Below, piece after piece: positions 42,801 to 51,197 of a stretch of 55,365 nucleotides of DNA. Position 1 is the stretch's first letter, and every line of letters starts with the position of its first letter. This DNA comes from an uncultured Ruminococcus sp. GTDB lineage: Bacteria > Bacillota > Clostridia > Oscillospirales > Ruminococcaceae. The translations under genes were made by a program, and so were the position numbers. The DNA lies in NCBI GenBank assembly GCA_900318825.1, contig ONMB01000018.1, positions 1-55,365 on the forward strand, read 5' to 3'. The notes under the pieces are model-generated. The model searched no databases, was not told the DNA's origin, and saw only the letters and a program-made list of their open reading frames with translations.

Positions 42801-44100
42801 TGAACATACACTTGCTGCCATTATCAGCAGAATATGCTATCTCTATCGGGAACACATCGTTTACTCCTGCATCAGAAGGAATTCTAACTTCAAATGAAAG
42901 AAAGGTACCGTCTTTTCCGGAATTCTTACTGCTCGCAGTAGAAATATAGTAGCTGCTTCCGTCTATATTTCTGATTTCTGTTGCCATTCTATTGCAAGCA
43001 TCGCCGAATTCAAAACTTTTTGTTTTGTTTTTGACCAGTGTAAGTCTTGAATCCAACTTAATAATGAAACCCGTAGTTGAATACTTTTCATCAGCGCCCG
43101 AAACCTTGAGCTCGATCTTCTGAACAGGATTCTTTATAGCTTCACTGACAGGTACGCTTATTGTATTCAGTGAAAGTGTCGGCTTAACAGTTGCCGCTGA
43201 GAGATCAAGTCCTTCGGTATCGTATGCATCACCTGCCGCAGGACCTGCTGCTGAGTTAACGATCTTGCCGTCTTTTTCGAGGACAAAGCCGAAGTTCTCA
43301 GTTCCGAAGAATGTGTCTCCGGGGCTCTCGGCACTTTCGTTTATATCGTCCCATTTTCCTATCTGTCCACCGAATGATTTGAATTCATTACCATAAATAA
43401 AAACTGTATTCTGGTTTCCGTTAGAATTGTTGGGAGTATTGGGGTTCCAGTTGGTATAGTCTGCTTTTTCACCTGTTATCCAGCCGAACTCACCGTCTTC
43501 GTTCTTTTTAAAGCCGATCCAGTAATTATTCTTGATCTCTGACTGAGCTCTGATGAGACTCTGGATCTGAGCCTGCTCATAAGCAGAGGTGATAACAGCA
43601 AGGTGACCGCCCTTGCTCTCACAGTAAGCCTCAGCCTCCTGCCATGTCATGCCTTTATTGATCATCTCATAATTGGCAGGATCGGGATAATAATTCCACT
43701 CAACATCTCCCGAATATGGCAGATCGTATTTACCGGCATTTCCTGTTGCTGATGCTGCAAAATAGTTTAAAACTATTTCGGCGTCACGAAGAGTTACCTT
43801 TCCGTCTCCGTCAACATCTGCTGCTGCAAGGTCGATAGATGTATCATCGCCTGTTGTTACATATTTTTCGATAATACTCGCGTCAACAGAGTTGATGGCA
43901 CCGCTGCCGTCCACGTCACCGTAGTTTACTTCTGATGCGCTTACGGTATCTGTTGATACAGTCTGTGCGAGTCTGATCTGATCATCAGCTTCTGCTGCAA
44001 CTGCGTTGATCGGCATTGCAGCAATAATCTGACTACCTGCTACGGCAGAAGCAGCAAGTGCAGACAAAACTCTTGTTTTGATTTTTCTGTGTGTCCACAT
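39805..44100 (-). CDS. Sortase-anchored dockerin-lectin-cohesin-lectin surface protein
   Basis: A 1431-residue wall-anchored protein: signal peptide 1-36; dockerin-like pair of calcium loops 60-118 (GDVDGSGAINSVDASIIEKY, ADVDGDGKVTLRDAEIVLNYF); C-type lectin domain 1 about 143-275 (WIGFKKNEDGEFGWITGE, W-D-D); cohesin-like domain about 305-461 (GTFLSFEVRIPSDAGVNDVFPIEI, closing GYIKL); Thr/Glu-rich linker 468-525; C-type lectin domain 2 about 535-646 with the sugar/calcium motifs EPN and WND; large beta-rich region to about 1370; sorting signal LPETG 1396-1400, membrane segment and basic tail. It probably ties dockerin enzymes and glycans to the cell. AAAGGAGG is the ribosome binding site. Confidence 0.85.
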   Translation of the reverse strand: MWTHRKIKTRVLSALAASAVAGSQIIAAMPINAVAAEADDQIRLAQTVSTDTVSASEVNYGDVDGSGAINSVDASIIEKYVTTGDDTSIDLAAADVDGDGKVTLRDAEIVLNYFAASATGNAGKYDLPYSGDVEWNYYPDPANYEMINKGMTWQEAEAYCESKGGHLAVITSAYEQAQIQSLIRAQSEIKNNYWIGFKKNEDGEFGWITGEKADYTNWNPNTPNNSNGNQNTVFIYGNEFKSFGGQIGKWDDINESAESPGDTFFGTENFGFVLEKDGKIVNSAAGPAAGDAYDTEGLDLSAATVKPTLSLNTISVPVSEAIKNPVQKIELKVSGADEKYSTTGFIIKLDSRLTLVKNKTKSFEFGDACNRMATEIRNIDGSSYYISTASSKNSGKDGTFLSFEVRIPSDAGVNDVFPIEIAYSADNGSKCMFRNSANNNEGKLMEAWVFTKGIQQGYIKLTEDDTAVTTTETTTTETTTETTTETTTETTTETTTETTTETTTETTTETTTTTTETTTTTTTTTAPTLPDIRKYEVIKQSMSWEDAAAYCKSINGHLAVITSPEEQLQIKNVIANADAGNCWIGGTRDEEGNFCWLNGEPIRFSNWAKGEPNNLGGRENFIHTYASGEWNDLPGGNSMWFICEWENVSDKPADLDSSEPTRLNINGELKVTPMTKQQVIDAGIDISGDDNFNSFQYTIEADFDAAGVVIDKIVSFDTTTGAPVHNHVVINVAGNTGVVIGTNTPTYVPGLGAYVVRTETVEEEMYMIIYGKSKWLKEFYDVQLIVVNNDTKALKDCTATLDIPDGLTLCKGDKTQDFGDLNPNEVKTADWYLRGDKEGDYDLSAVFSGLNGGEQFDYTFKSKDTLHVYSASALKMIVELPRYSYYNELYTMKIKLENVSDKPIYDLENVITRLEQGSDATLYRSRGNGELKPVADKHMDIFSKNDVARISVDELAPGESAVIELKVKDLWKSVYEQYIGSEIRNAHLYNTLLASSRRPELFGYYWFNRLYEEALGELPVEHILKSVTVNFAGSDMTVPYEVNIIENGTESTGGLHIVSTNSAFTTLRQAFFKDKTDPRATYTYYRNNYILAPFCTVYSPDHSSRYAATGYGDFLDNALGRSSGHAFLIRPVSLFTVNTPSPDVTATVYVEEVDGTRRTFALPNTVFAAQSDSNTFELEEMDGIEPDADGKLTITGETVVKLTSKEAGKNGILHIDYSDGTKEEVKLISVADHECSSTGGFVLIDVPQGGQSGLAVKVCDVCGDIVDSVKINSQATAMLSNGKTYADIRVAVEDAVKTGEKTELTLFGNITVTADVTIPDYIDVIIAPDTVITVNDGCKLVAKGEVKDFSGKKYDLSGNGPIVETTTETTTEITTTESTTESSASTTTESTSGSTLPETGYPVSFGMIASIAVLMTAAGAAMVIRNKREDE
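42505..42700 (-). repeat. Coding microsatellite (Thr/Glu linker)
   Basis: Tandem triplet-type repeats that encode E-T-T-T units of the surface protein's linker. They are likely to vary in length between strains by slippage. Confidence 0.85.
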
Positions 44101-44165
44101 TTCAAAGACCTCCTTTGATATACTTGTTCTTATTAAAAAGAACGCGTTATGATCCTGCCAAGATA

Positions 44166-44194
44166 ATTATAACAACACAACAGACGGAAGTCAA
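44166..44194 (-). promoter_or_regulatory. Promoter of the cohesin/lectin surface-protein gene
   Basis: In leftward sense: TTGACT (44189-44194), 17 bases, TATAAT (44166-44171). Confidence 0.87.
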
Positions 44195-44712
44195 TAAAAT
44201 CACAGTTTTCAATATATTTTTTGTTGAATTGCACCAATCGCACTGCTTCTATGCATAGGCATATCTAAATATATTACAATATTAATTTTTAATTAGTATT
44301 TGAAGCTGTATTTACATTCAGAAGTGTATTTCGATCGCAATATATATCCAAGGGCAATTCCGAGAGAGCAAAGGTGCATTTTTCGTTGATTTCCTACATC
44401 ACACCTTCTTGCTTGACTAATCATAGCTGAATTGATATAATAAGGAAAAAACGTCTTTTTGACATTTTCCTCTATTACAAGTTTCAGTGCAAGCTCTCAA
44501 ACGTCGATACAGCTTTCCGGTATATTCAAAAAAAGACAGAATGGCAGTGGTGCCGGAATTGCCTGTAAATAGCCAATGCAACGGTGGTTAACACGATTGT
44601 TAACGCCCGTTGACGGATTTCCAGCGTTAGTTGGTAGACCTTTTCCGGCAAAAATGATACTATGAATTCATCAAGAAAAACTATCGCCAGTCGATAGAAG
44701 GAGGAATCATTT
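44195..44712. other. Intergenic region with mobile-element relics
   Basis: No gene is supported here. The part around 44,360-44,395 resembles the hairpin and T-tract at 33000-33045. The part around 44,475-44,555 (rightward FQCKL, then TEWQ) resembles the short frame at 38386-38613. Near 44,588-44,603 lie two GTTAAC half-sites (GGTTAACACGATTGTTAACG). I see no clear promoter for the protease gene that follows. Confidence 0.45.
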
Positions 44713-45639
44713 ATGAATAAAAGTATCATTCACAAGCTGAGTCCATTCAACAACTATTCGGATATGCCGGCTGCTCTTTTAGCAGTGAAAAAGCTGCTTG
44801 CGTTTTTTATATGTTATGTTCTCGGCATGATCGCAGGCAACATACTCATTATGGGTGTCGTATTCGCGGGCGGAAAAGATCCGACACAGGGCGGAGCTTT
44901 CAGCGACAGTGTTATGGAGCTGCTCGGACTCTACGGTACGGCAGCGATCATTGCTGTTAGTATCCTTTACTGGAAGCTGACCGAAAAAAGAAAGCTCTCC
45001 GAAATGGGTGTTACCCGACACATTGGCGATTGGTTCATAGGCGCTCTCATAGGGATAGGACTGCTGTTTGTCTGCATCGCTGCCATAATGCTCACAGGCA
45101 GTATCAAATTTAACGGTATATCAAAGACTCCGGATATCACGATGCTTGTACTGCTGCTCGGCGGATATGCTGTTCAGGGCGCTGCTGAGGAATTCCTTTG
45201 CAGAGGTGCCGTTTTTAACTCTCTCAAGGACAAAGTTTCTCTTCCTGCCGCTATTGCAGTGAATACGGTTGCTTTCACTGTTCCGCACATGGATATGCTT
45301 AGCAGCTCAGAGCCAATGTACATACTCTCCGGTACGCTTTGTTTAGTCGTTATCTCATGCGTATTCTCATTCCTGACGCTCCGCACAGAGAGCATATGGG
45401 CTGCCTGCGGACTTCACACGATATGGAATTTCTGCCTGAGCAGTGTCCTCGGACTTGATCTCAGCGGAAGCGAGGGTGCTTCAACAGCAGTTCTGAAAAT
45501 GAGCTCCGTCGGAGAAAACCTGCTCAACGGCGGCAAATACGGCATAGAAGCAAGTATCATTGCTGATCTGGTGATCGCAGCTGCCGCTTTAATGCTGTGG
45601 CATATGTATAAAAGAAATAACACAGAAAGGAAGGCTTGA
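44713..45639 (+). CDS. CPBP-family intramembrane metalloprotease
   Basis: A 308-residue membrane protein of the CPBP (CAAX protease/bacteriocin-processing) family, with about eight membrane segments. The three active-site motifs are present: EEFLCRG (Glu159-Glu160 to Arg164), FTVPHMD (His) and HTIWNF (His/Asn). Members process peptides, confer bacteriocin self-immunity or act in signalling. The membrane-anchored XRE regulator 3 bases downstream is translated from the same message, suggesting a regulatory or immunity pair. AAGGAGGAA precedes the ATG. Confidence 0.92.
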   Translation: MNKSIIHKLSPFNNYSDMPAALLAVKKLLAFFICYVLGMIAGNILIMGVVFAGGKDPTQGGAFSDSVMELLGLYGTAAIIAVSILYWKLTEKRKLSEMGVTRHIGDWFIGALIGIGLLFVCIAAIMLTGSIKFNGISKTPDITMLVLLLGGYAVQGAAEEFLCRGAVFNSLKDKVSLPAAIAVNTVAFTVPHMDMLSSSEPMYILSGTLCLVVISCVFSFLTLRTESIWAACGLHTIWNFCLSSVLGLDLSGSEGASTAVLKMSSVGENLLNGGKYGIEASIIADLVIAAAALMLWHMYKRNNTERKA

Positions 45640-45642
45640 ATT

Positions 45643-46032
45643 ATGGAGTTCAATAATAAACTTTACGATCTTCGCAAAAAGAAGGGCTTATCTCAGGAGG
45701 AGCTCGCTAACCGGCTCAACGTTTCAAGACAGACCGTTTCCAAGTGGGAGGTAGGCGACTCCACACCCGATATGGAAAAGCTCATCGCTATCAGCGATCT
45801 GTTTGAGATATCGCTCGATGAGCTGGTAATGGACAAAGCTCCCGAGCCTGCTGCTGCTCAGCCCGCAAAGTCGGAGCTCTACACCGATATCAAGGAGAAG
45901 ATCCTCACGGAAGAAAATAAGAAAAAAGCTAAAAAAGGTCTGAAAACAGCCGCAATAATACTGGGGGCTTTCGTTCTGATCGACCTGATAACATTTATAG
46001 TCTATGTCGCTCTCAACGGTTTTCCCAAATAA
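45643..46032 (+). CDS. XRE-family regulator with C-terminal membrane segment
   Basis: A 129-residue protein. Residues 1-66 form a Cro/C1-type helix-turn-helix (LYDLRKKKGLSQEELANRLNVSRQTVSKWEVGDSTPDMEKLIAISDLFEISLDEL). A charged linker follows, and one membrane segment at about 105-124 (IILGAFVLIDLITFIVYVAL). The anchor suggests it is controlled by release or by a membrane partner, and the CPBP protease encoded just upstream is the obvious candidate. A GGAAGG ribosome binding site lies within the end of the protease gene. Confidence 0.9.
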   Translation: MEFNNKLYDLRKKKGLSQEELANRLNVSRQTVSKWEVGDSTPDMEKLIAISDLFEISLDELVMDKAPEPAAAQPAKSELYTDIKEKILTEENKKKAKKGLKTAAIILGAFVLIDLITFIVYVALNGFPK

Positions 46033-46159
46033 GCCGTCCAGTAAACTGAGGCGCGCTTTTTTATCATGGACGATATCGTTCTGAATGTCAGCAGAATAGC
46101 CTTTTTTGTGCAGCCGTCATAATTATTGGCAAAAAAACTAAAAATTCATTATTTGTTCA

Positions 46160-46188
46160 TTGATTTTTATCCTAATATGTTATATAAT
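46160..46188 (+). promoter_or_regulatory. Promoter of the receiver/GGDEF-like gene
   Basis: TTGATT (46160-46165), 17 bases, TATAAT (46183-46188). Confidence 0.8.
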
Positions 46189-46266
46189 AATATAACAAAA
46201 GATAATATGATCGTGGGAATATATTCAATTCTGCAATGACAGCAAGATATGAAAGGTCGTGGATTT

Positions 46267-47004
46267 ATGTATAATATAGTTGTTCTTAGTGATAATGACG
46301 CTCGCCTGAAAGCAGCTCTTCCCGTAACAAAGGATATTTCGTTCACCTTTACCGCATCGCCCGACGTTCATCCCGACATCGACTGCGTTCTTGTATCGCA
46401 GGATTATTACGGTGAAGATATCGGCGAGATCATGAGCTCGTTCAAAAAGCACGGCATACCATGCGCTGCTGTGACATTTGACGGCTCCGACGAAAACAGG
46501 GCAAAGCTCCAGAGAAAAGAAATAACAGATACGATAGTATTCCCTACGAATGAAGAACTCTTCTTAAAACACATCACCTCTGTCATCTCCTCTCAGAGAT
46601 TAGGCTCAGACGTTGAATTTGAAACGTTTGCCAAGGCTGTTGCTCTTGACGATCAGAAGGGCGCTTTTGTTGTGCACGAGTCAAACTTCACCAATCTCTA
46701 CCGTTTCGTAAAGCGTCTGCTCGACCGTATGGAAAAACCTGCTTACCTTGTGAAATTCTCATTCAACAGTCCCTATAACGGCAAGCTCGAGCCGGGAGCT
46801 CTTGAGGAAGCATTCCTCATCGTTAAGACCTGTCTCCGCCGCGGCGATATAGTTTCCATATACGGCAACTGTCTCCTCGCTATACTCATCGGTGCTGATG
46901 CCGAAGGCGCAGAGACTGCTGCAAAACGTATCGTCGATACCTATCAGGGCTTCTGCTGCAACAGTATTTACGATATGGGCTACGAGACTCAGGAGATCAA
47001 GTGA
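46267..47004 (+). CDS. Receiver-like protein with degenerate GGDEF-like domain
   Basis: A 245-residue cytoplasmic protein. The first ~115 residues have a response-regulator-like alternation (YNIVVLSDNDARLKAAL, CVLVSQDYYGEDIGEIMSSFKKHGIPCAAVTF), but the phospho-Asp is not obvious. Residues about 130-240 look like a worn GGDEF fold: LRRGDIVSIYGNCLLAILIGADAEGAETAAKRIVDTYQ aligns with the cyclase core, with GNCLL where GGDEF should be, so no cyclase activity is expected. It may bind a nucleotide or protein partner. ATG 46267 is preferred over 46249 because AAAGG lies in range. Confidence 0.65.
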   Translation: MYNIVVLSDNDARLKAALPVTKDISFTFTASPDVHPDIDCVLVSQDYYGEDIGEIMSSFKKHGIPCAAVTFDGSDENRAKLQRKEITDTIVFPTNEELFLKHITSVISSQRLGSDVEFETFAKAVALDDQKGAFVVHESNFTNLYRFVKRLLDRMEKPAYLVKFSFNSPYNGKLEPGALEEAFLIVKTCLRRGDIVSIYGNCLLAILIGADAEGAETAAKRIVDTYQGFCCNSIYDMGYETQEIK

Positions 47005-47038
47005 TAGTACGATACCTGATCTGATACCAATTAAAACA

Positions 47039-47064
47039 GCCGCTTCCTTCATCAGGAAGCGGCT
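47039..47064. terminator. Bidirectional terminator
   Basis: GCCGCTTCCT / AGGAAGCGGC stem between convergent genes, with A- and T-rich flanks. Confidence 0.9.
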
Positions 47065-47068
47065 TCAT

Positions 47069-48427
47069 TTACTTTTTGAGGTTTATGAGCACAGCATAGT
47101 AATAATCGCTGTGACCGGGACCGGTGCCGTTAGTTGCCTTTGCGACCGCGAAAACCGGATAATCATTGCTTCTGAGAGCACTTCCGAATGTGTCAGCCGT
47201 CCACAGATTATCAAAGGTCTCAGCGTTATCGAGCTCGAATTTGCTCATAAGCGCTACCGGGCTGTAAGTCCAGCTCTTGTAATAGGTGGACTTGTTCAGG
47301 AAAATGCCGTCGATAAAGCTCTTGACCGTTGTTTCGTCAGGTCTGAGCTCGTCGTTCCAGAGCTTGAGCATATCCTTTGCACGGACGCTGGCAACGTTTT
47401 CGAGGACGTCCTGCCGTGTGGTTATCTTCTTCAGACCAACGGAAGTTCTCTTGTCGTTTATAGCCTTGAGGATAGCGATGTTGAACTGCCATTCCGCAGT
47501 ACCGTCCTTTGTGCCGAGCTTGTCACCGACTTTTATGCCGGCTTTTGTACACTGTCCCTTGAACTCGGTGCTGAAAAGGAAGCCGTTTGCAACGAATTCG
47601 CGTGTGTTGGTATAGTCCAGCTTTGAAGTCCATGAAGCAGCGCCCGTCTTATCGGGAGCTCTGCCGAGGATAGTACGGTAGAGCATATCGACAAAGTCGT
47701 AATTCGTAACGTGCTTGCCCTTGTACTCCTTGCTGAAGATGAAACCCTGAGCGATGCCTGCGCCGGTCTTGCCGCTCCTGAGACTCTTGCACCAGTTTTC
47801 GAGACCTGTTGCATCGGGAGTTCTGCCGAGGCAGTTCTTATAGAGACGGTAAACGAAATACGTCCTCTCGAAGTTTTCATCGCGCGCGTACATAAGATTG
47901 ATATTTCCGGGCTTGATGCCGTAGGCTTTGCAGAGCGACTTGAACTCGTTACTGCCGACTACGCCCTTGCAGACAGCCTGTATGCTCATGCCTATCTCAA
48001 AGCGCTTTCCCCAGTTCTGTGTACCGGCAGCGTCAGGATATCTGTCGAGCATAGCCTTGTAGCAGTCTCTCAGCATATCGGTATTGCTCTTTTTCTTGCC
48101 CTTATACTCGTCCGAGAAGAAGAAACCGGTAATGATATCCGAAGCGGAAGCTGTATGGTTATTGAGCTTTGTCGTCCATGTTTTGAGTCCCTTTTCGTCA
48201 GGCTCACGGTCGAGCACGATGTTGTACATTCTTGTGACGAAACCCTTTGTGTTCTTTGGATATTTCACATTGTCGTACTTGCCGGCACCGACGTTCACAG
48301 CGGAAGTTATACCGCTTGCAGCCGGCTCATAGCTCACTGCCGACGCACCGGTGCTGCTGAATGCTGACAGCCAGCTTACTGCAAGCACTGCCGACGACAA
48401 CAGACTTATTACTCTTGCTTTCTTCAT
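47069..48427 (-). CDS. Secreted DUF4214-repeat protein with CAP-like domain
   Basis: A 452-residue exported protein. After a signal peptide (1-30) there are about four DUF4214 repeats (residues about 55-300). Each carries a YxxxLxREPD-type turn: MYNIVLDREPDEKGLKTW, YKAMLDRYPDAAGTQNW, YKNCLGRTPDATGLENW, YRTILGRAPDKTGAASW. The C-terminal ~140 residues look like a CAP/SCP-type domain (ILKAINDKRTSVGLKKI, SVRAKDMLKLW, late YYYAVLI). DUF4214 is linked to surface or phycobilisome-linker-like proteins. The combination is common in Ruminococcus but its function is unknown. GGAGG precedes ATG 48427. Confidence 0.85.
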   Translation of the reverse strand: MKKARVISLLSSAVLAVSWLSAFSSTGASAVSYEPAASGITSAVNVGAGKYDNVKYPKNTKGFVTRMYNIVLDREPDEKGLKTWTTKLNNHTASASDIITGFFFSDEYKGKKKSNTDMLRDCYKAMLDRYPDAAGTQNWGKRFEIGMSIQAVCKGVVGSNEFKSLCKAYGIKPGNINLMYARDENFERTYFVYRLYKNCLGRTPDATGLENWCKSLRSGKTGAGIAQGFIFSKEYKGKHVTNYDFVDMLYRTILGRAPDKTGAASWTSKLDYTNTREFVANGFLFSTEFKGQCTKAGIKVGDKLGTKDGTAEWQFNIAILKAINDKRTSVGLKKITTRQDVLENVASVRAKDMLKLWNDELRPDETTVKSFIDGIFLNKSTYYKSWTYSPVALMSKFELDNAETFDNLWTADTFGSALRSNDYPVFAVAKATNGTGPGHSDYYYAVLINLKK

Positions 48428-48504
48428 TTAAAGTCCTCCAGTCCAGGAACAAAAAGCGCCTTATCCGGCTCTTATCCCATACTTTCTGTTAATTCACACT
48501 ACTT

Positions 48505-48533
48505 AATATAACACTTTTTTCGCTCTGTGTCAA
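48505..48533 (-). promoter_or_regulatory. Promoter of the DUF4214 gene
   Basis: In leftward sense: TTGACA (48528-48533), 17 bases, TATATT (48505-48510). Confidence 0.85.
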
Positions 48534-48640
48534 CTTTCCGGCACAGAGTCCTGTATCTACCATAATTACGCCTGTTTTGTAATAAATGTATAGTAATCAC
48601 TTCCGTCTTTGTAATATCAGCCAAATAGCTTTCTTTTTCG

Positions 48641-48669
48641 TTGACTTTACACAAAGCAGGTGCTATAAT
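48641..48669 (+). promoter_or_regulatory. Promoter of the LRR-dockerin gene
   Basis: TTGACT (48641-48646), 17 bases, TATAAT (48664-48669). Confidence 0.88.
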
Positions 48670-48705
48670 AATAGTGCAATTTTATATCATATGGGAGGGT
48701 TTACC

Positions 48706-51162
48706 ATGAAAAAACTTTTATCAGTGATAACATCACTGGCTCTGTTATTCTCAGCTGCCCCCTATACAGGTCTTTACAGGACCTCAGACAGCTTTGAAGC
48801 AGCGGCAGTCGATTACGAAGAGGGGGAGGAAGTTCTCATCGCAGTCGCCGATCCCGAAACTATGGACTATATTCCCGGTGTTACCGTCAATATAGAACTC
48901 GACAACGGCGGTCACTTTGTCATAACTACTGAGGACACACCCGTTGTTTTCCGCCACGGCGGCCACAGCGGTCTCATTTCAATAGCAGCTATGCCCGAGG
49001 GCTATGCCTACGCTGAGGGCTTCACTAAGGAGCGCGCTTTTATGGAGGACTCCGAGTCCGCTGTGCTCTGGCTCGAGCGCATCGAAGGCTTTGAGCCGTC
49101 AACAGGAACTGTCGAAACAACTGTCTCAGCTATAACTACAACTGCTGTTGAGGAAACTGTTTCTGCTATCGAAACCGCTACTCCGTCACCGGAAGAGCTC
49201 TTTGCTACCTGCACGGCAGTAAACCGCGAATACGGCGATTTTGATGTATACTTTGAAGCAAAGCCCGCTTGTGCAATGATCGCACATTATTTATCTGATG
49301 CGGAAAAAGACGTTGTTATCCCGGAAACAGTCTACAACTTCAAGGTTGAAAGTATCTGGTATAACGCTTTCAAGGGCAAGAATATCAAATCAGTTTCTTT
49401 CCCAAAATATTTATGTACAATAGGCAACAGCACATTTGCTGAATGTAAAAACCTCACTTCTGTGACACTTCCTGAGACTATAAAATATGTTATGGAAGGC
49501 GCTTTCAGTAACTGTGCAAACCTCAAGAGCGTTACTATCCTCAATCCGGAGTGCGAGCTTAACGGTCTCATCTTCACAAACGGCAAGGATTTCTCCGGCA
49601 CTATCTACGGCTACAAGAATTCCACAGCCCGCACCTATGCAGAAAAATACGGCTGTAAATTCGTCGCTCTTGACGATGAGAGCTTCGTGCTGACTACAAC
49701 TACCTCCGCTGTTACTACCACAGCAGAGACTACTGAAGAATTTGTGACTACTACTTCTCCCGAGGAGAACATCTTCGCAACAGGTACAGCCGTTGTAACA
49801 GACTACGGCAAATTCACCGTTGAATTAGAGGCAAAGCCTAAGTATGCTGGCATTGAAAAGTATAACTCCGATACCAAGGACGACGTTGTTATCCCTGTAT
49901 CAGTGTACGGAATAAACGTCTACGCTATCTTTATCGAGGCATTCAAGGGAACAAACATCACATCAGTTACTCTTCCCTGCTACCTCAAGCAGATCGGTCC
50001 GGAAGCATTCGCTCAGTGCAATAACCTCACAACAGTTTCCATACCTCCGTCTGTTGTCGCTATCGAAGAAGGCGCATTCAAGGACTGCACAAATCTCAAG
50101 AGTATTATTATACTCAACCCCGACTGCGAGATCAATGACAGCCCCTACACTATCTGCAACGAGAGACTCGACGGCACACCCGGAAAGCCCGACGGTCACT
50201 TCTCAGGTATAATCTACGGTTACAAGAACTCCACAGCTCAGGCTTATGCTGAAAAGAACTACTGCAAATTCGTCGCTCTTGACGGCGATGACGCCTGCAA
50301 GGCTGATGTTTATGTTACTATCTCAGACGACAAGCATAAAGTACAGATCGCTCACGAGCCCGTAATTGCTTATGACATAAACGCTGACGGTCTTGTAACA
50401 GTTGACGAAGCTCTTTACGCTGCACACGAAAAGTTCTATGAGGGCGGCGCAGCAGCAGGTTACAGCTCTGCTGTCTCCACATACGGCAATGCTCTCCAGA
50501 AGCTCTGGGGTATCGAAAACGGCGGTACCTTCGGCTATACAGTAAACAGCGTATTCTCAAATTCACTCGACGACACCATCAAGGACGGCGACAGCGTTTA
50601 CGCTTATGTCTACACCGACCTTTCCGGTTTCAGCGACTCTTATTCAAGATTTGAAAGCTACACCGTTAAATCAGATGCCGGCGAGCCCATAGCTCTCAAG
50701 CTCACCAGAAGCTATTTTGATAAGTCATATAATCAGGCTTGGGAAGCTGTCGATAATGCTGTCATCACCGTTGACGGCAAGGCTACTGAGTATGTCACCG
50801 ACGAAAAGGGACAGGTGAGCATTATCATCAATGAACCCGGCAGACACGTTATCAGTGCTTCATCTGAAAATTACAACCTCATTCCGCCAGTATGTATCGC
50901 AGAGGTAAAGGGTACAGCTACCGAAAGACCTGAACCCACTCTCAAGGGCGATGCAAACCTCGACGGTCAGGTAAATATCGCTGACGCAGTTCTCGTTATG
51001 CAGGTCTCCACCAACCCCGACAAGTACGGAAGAGACAAGTCAGAATTCAGCATAAAGCTCCAGGGCGAGGTAAATGCTGATGTTGACGGCAGCGCAGGTC
51101 TCACAAATAAGGACGCTCTCCTTATTCAGAAGTTCAAGCTCGGTCTTATCAAGGAGTTCTGA
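48706..51162 (+). CDS. Secreted BspA-like leucine-rich-repeat protein with C-terminal dockerin
   Basis: An 818-residue cellulosomal or surface protein. Signal peptide about 1-25; an N-terminal beta domain (EEVLIAVADPETMDYIPGV) to about 130; a Thr-rich linker; two BspA/LRR_5 blocks (about 165-320 and 355-525) with ITSVTLPCYLKQIGPEAFAQCNNL-type repeats; a DUF4430-like region with a calcium-loop-like DINADGLVTVDE; a beta domain; and a dockerin (about 745-818, GDANLDGQVNIADAVLVMQVSTNPDKY). BspA repeats usually mediate binding to host or bacterial surfaces. GGGAGGG precedes ATG 48706. The sensor gene starts 35 bases after its stop with no terminator between, so they are probably one operon. Confidence 0.88.
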   Translation: MKKLLSVITSLALLFSAAPYTGLYRTSDSFEAAAVDYEEGEEVLIAVADPETMDYIPGVTVNIELDNGGHFVITTEDTPVVFRHGGHSGLISIAAMPEGYAYAEGFTKERAFMEDSESAVLWLERIEGFEPSTGTVETTVSAITTTAVEETVSAIETATPSPEELFATCTAVNREYGDFDVYFEAKPACAMIAHYLSDAEKDVVIPETVYNFKVESIWYNAFKGKNIKSVSFPKYLCTIGNSTFAECKNLTSVTLPETIKYVMEGAFSNCANLKSVTILNPECELNGLIFTNGKDFSGTIYGYKNSTARTYAEKYGCKFVALDDESFVLTTTTSAVTTTAETTEEFVTTTSPEENIFATGTAVVTDYGKFTVELEAKPKYAGIEKYNSDTKDDVVIPVSVYGINVYAIFIEAFKGTNITSVTLPCYLKQIGPEAFAQCNNLTTVSIPPSVVAIEEGAFKDCTNLKSIIILNPDCEINDSPYTICNERLDGTPGKPDGHFSGIIYGYKNSTAQAYAEKNYCKFVALDGDDACKADVYVTISDDKHKVQIAHEPVIAYDINADGLVTVDEALYAAHEKFYEGGAAAGYSSAVSTYGNALQKLWGIENGGTFGYTVNSVFSNSLDDTIKDGDSVYAYVYTDLSGFSDSYSRFESYTVKSDAGEPIALKLTRSYFDKSYNQAWEAVDNAVITVDGKATEYVTDEKGQVSIIINEPGRHVISASSENYNLIPPVCIAEVKGTATERPEPTLKGDANLDGQVNIADAVLVMQVSTNPDKYGRDKSEFSIKLQGEVNADVDGSAGLTNKDALLIQKFKLGLIKEF

Positions 51163-51197
51163 TATATCCTCATTCTTAATTTAAGGGAGGAGTAAAA

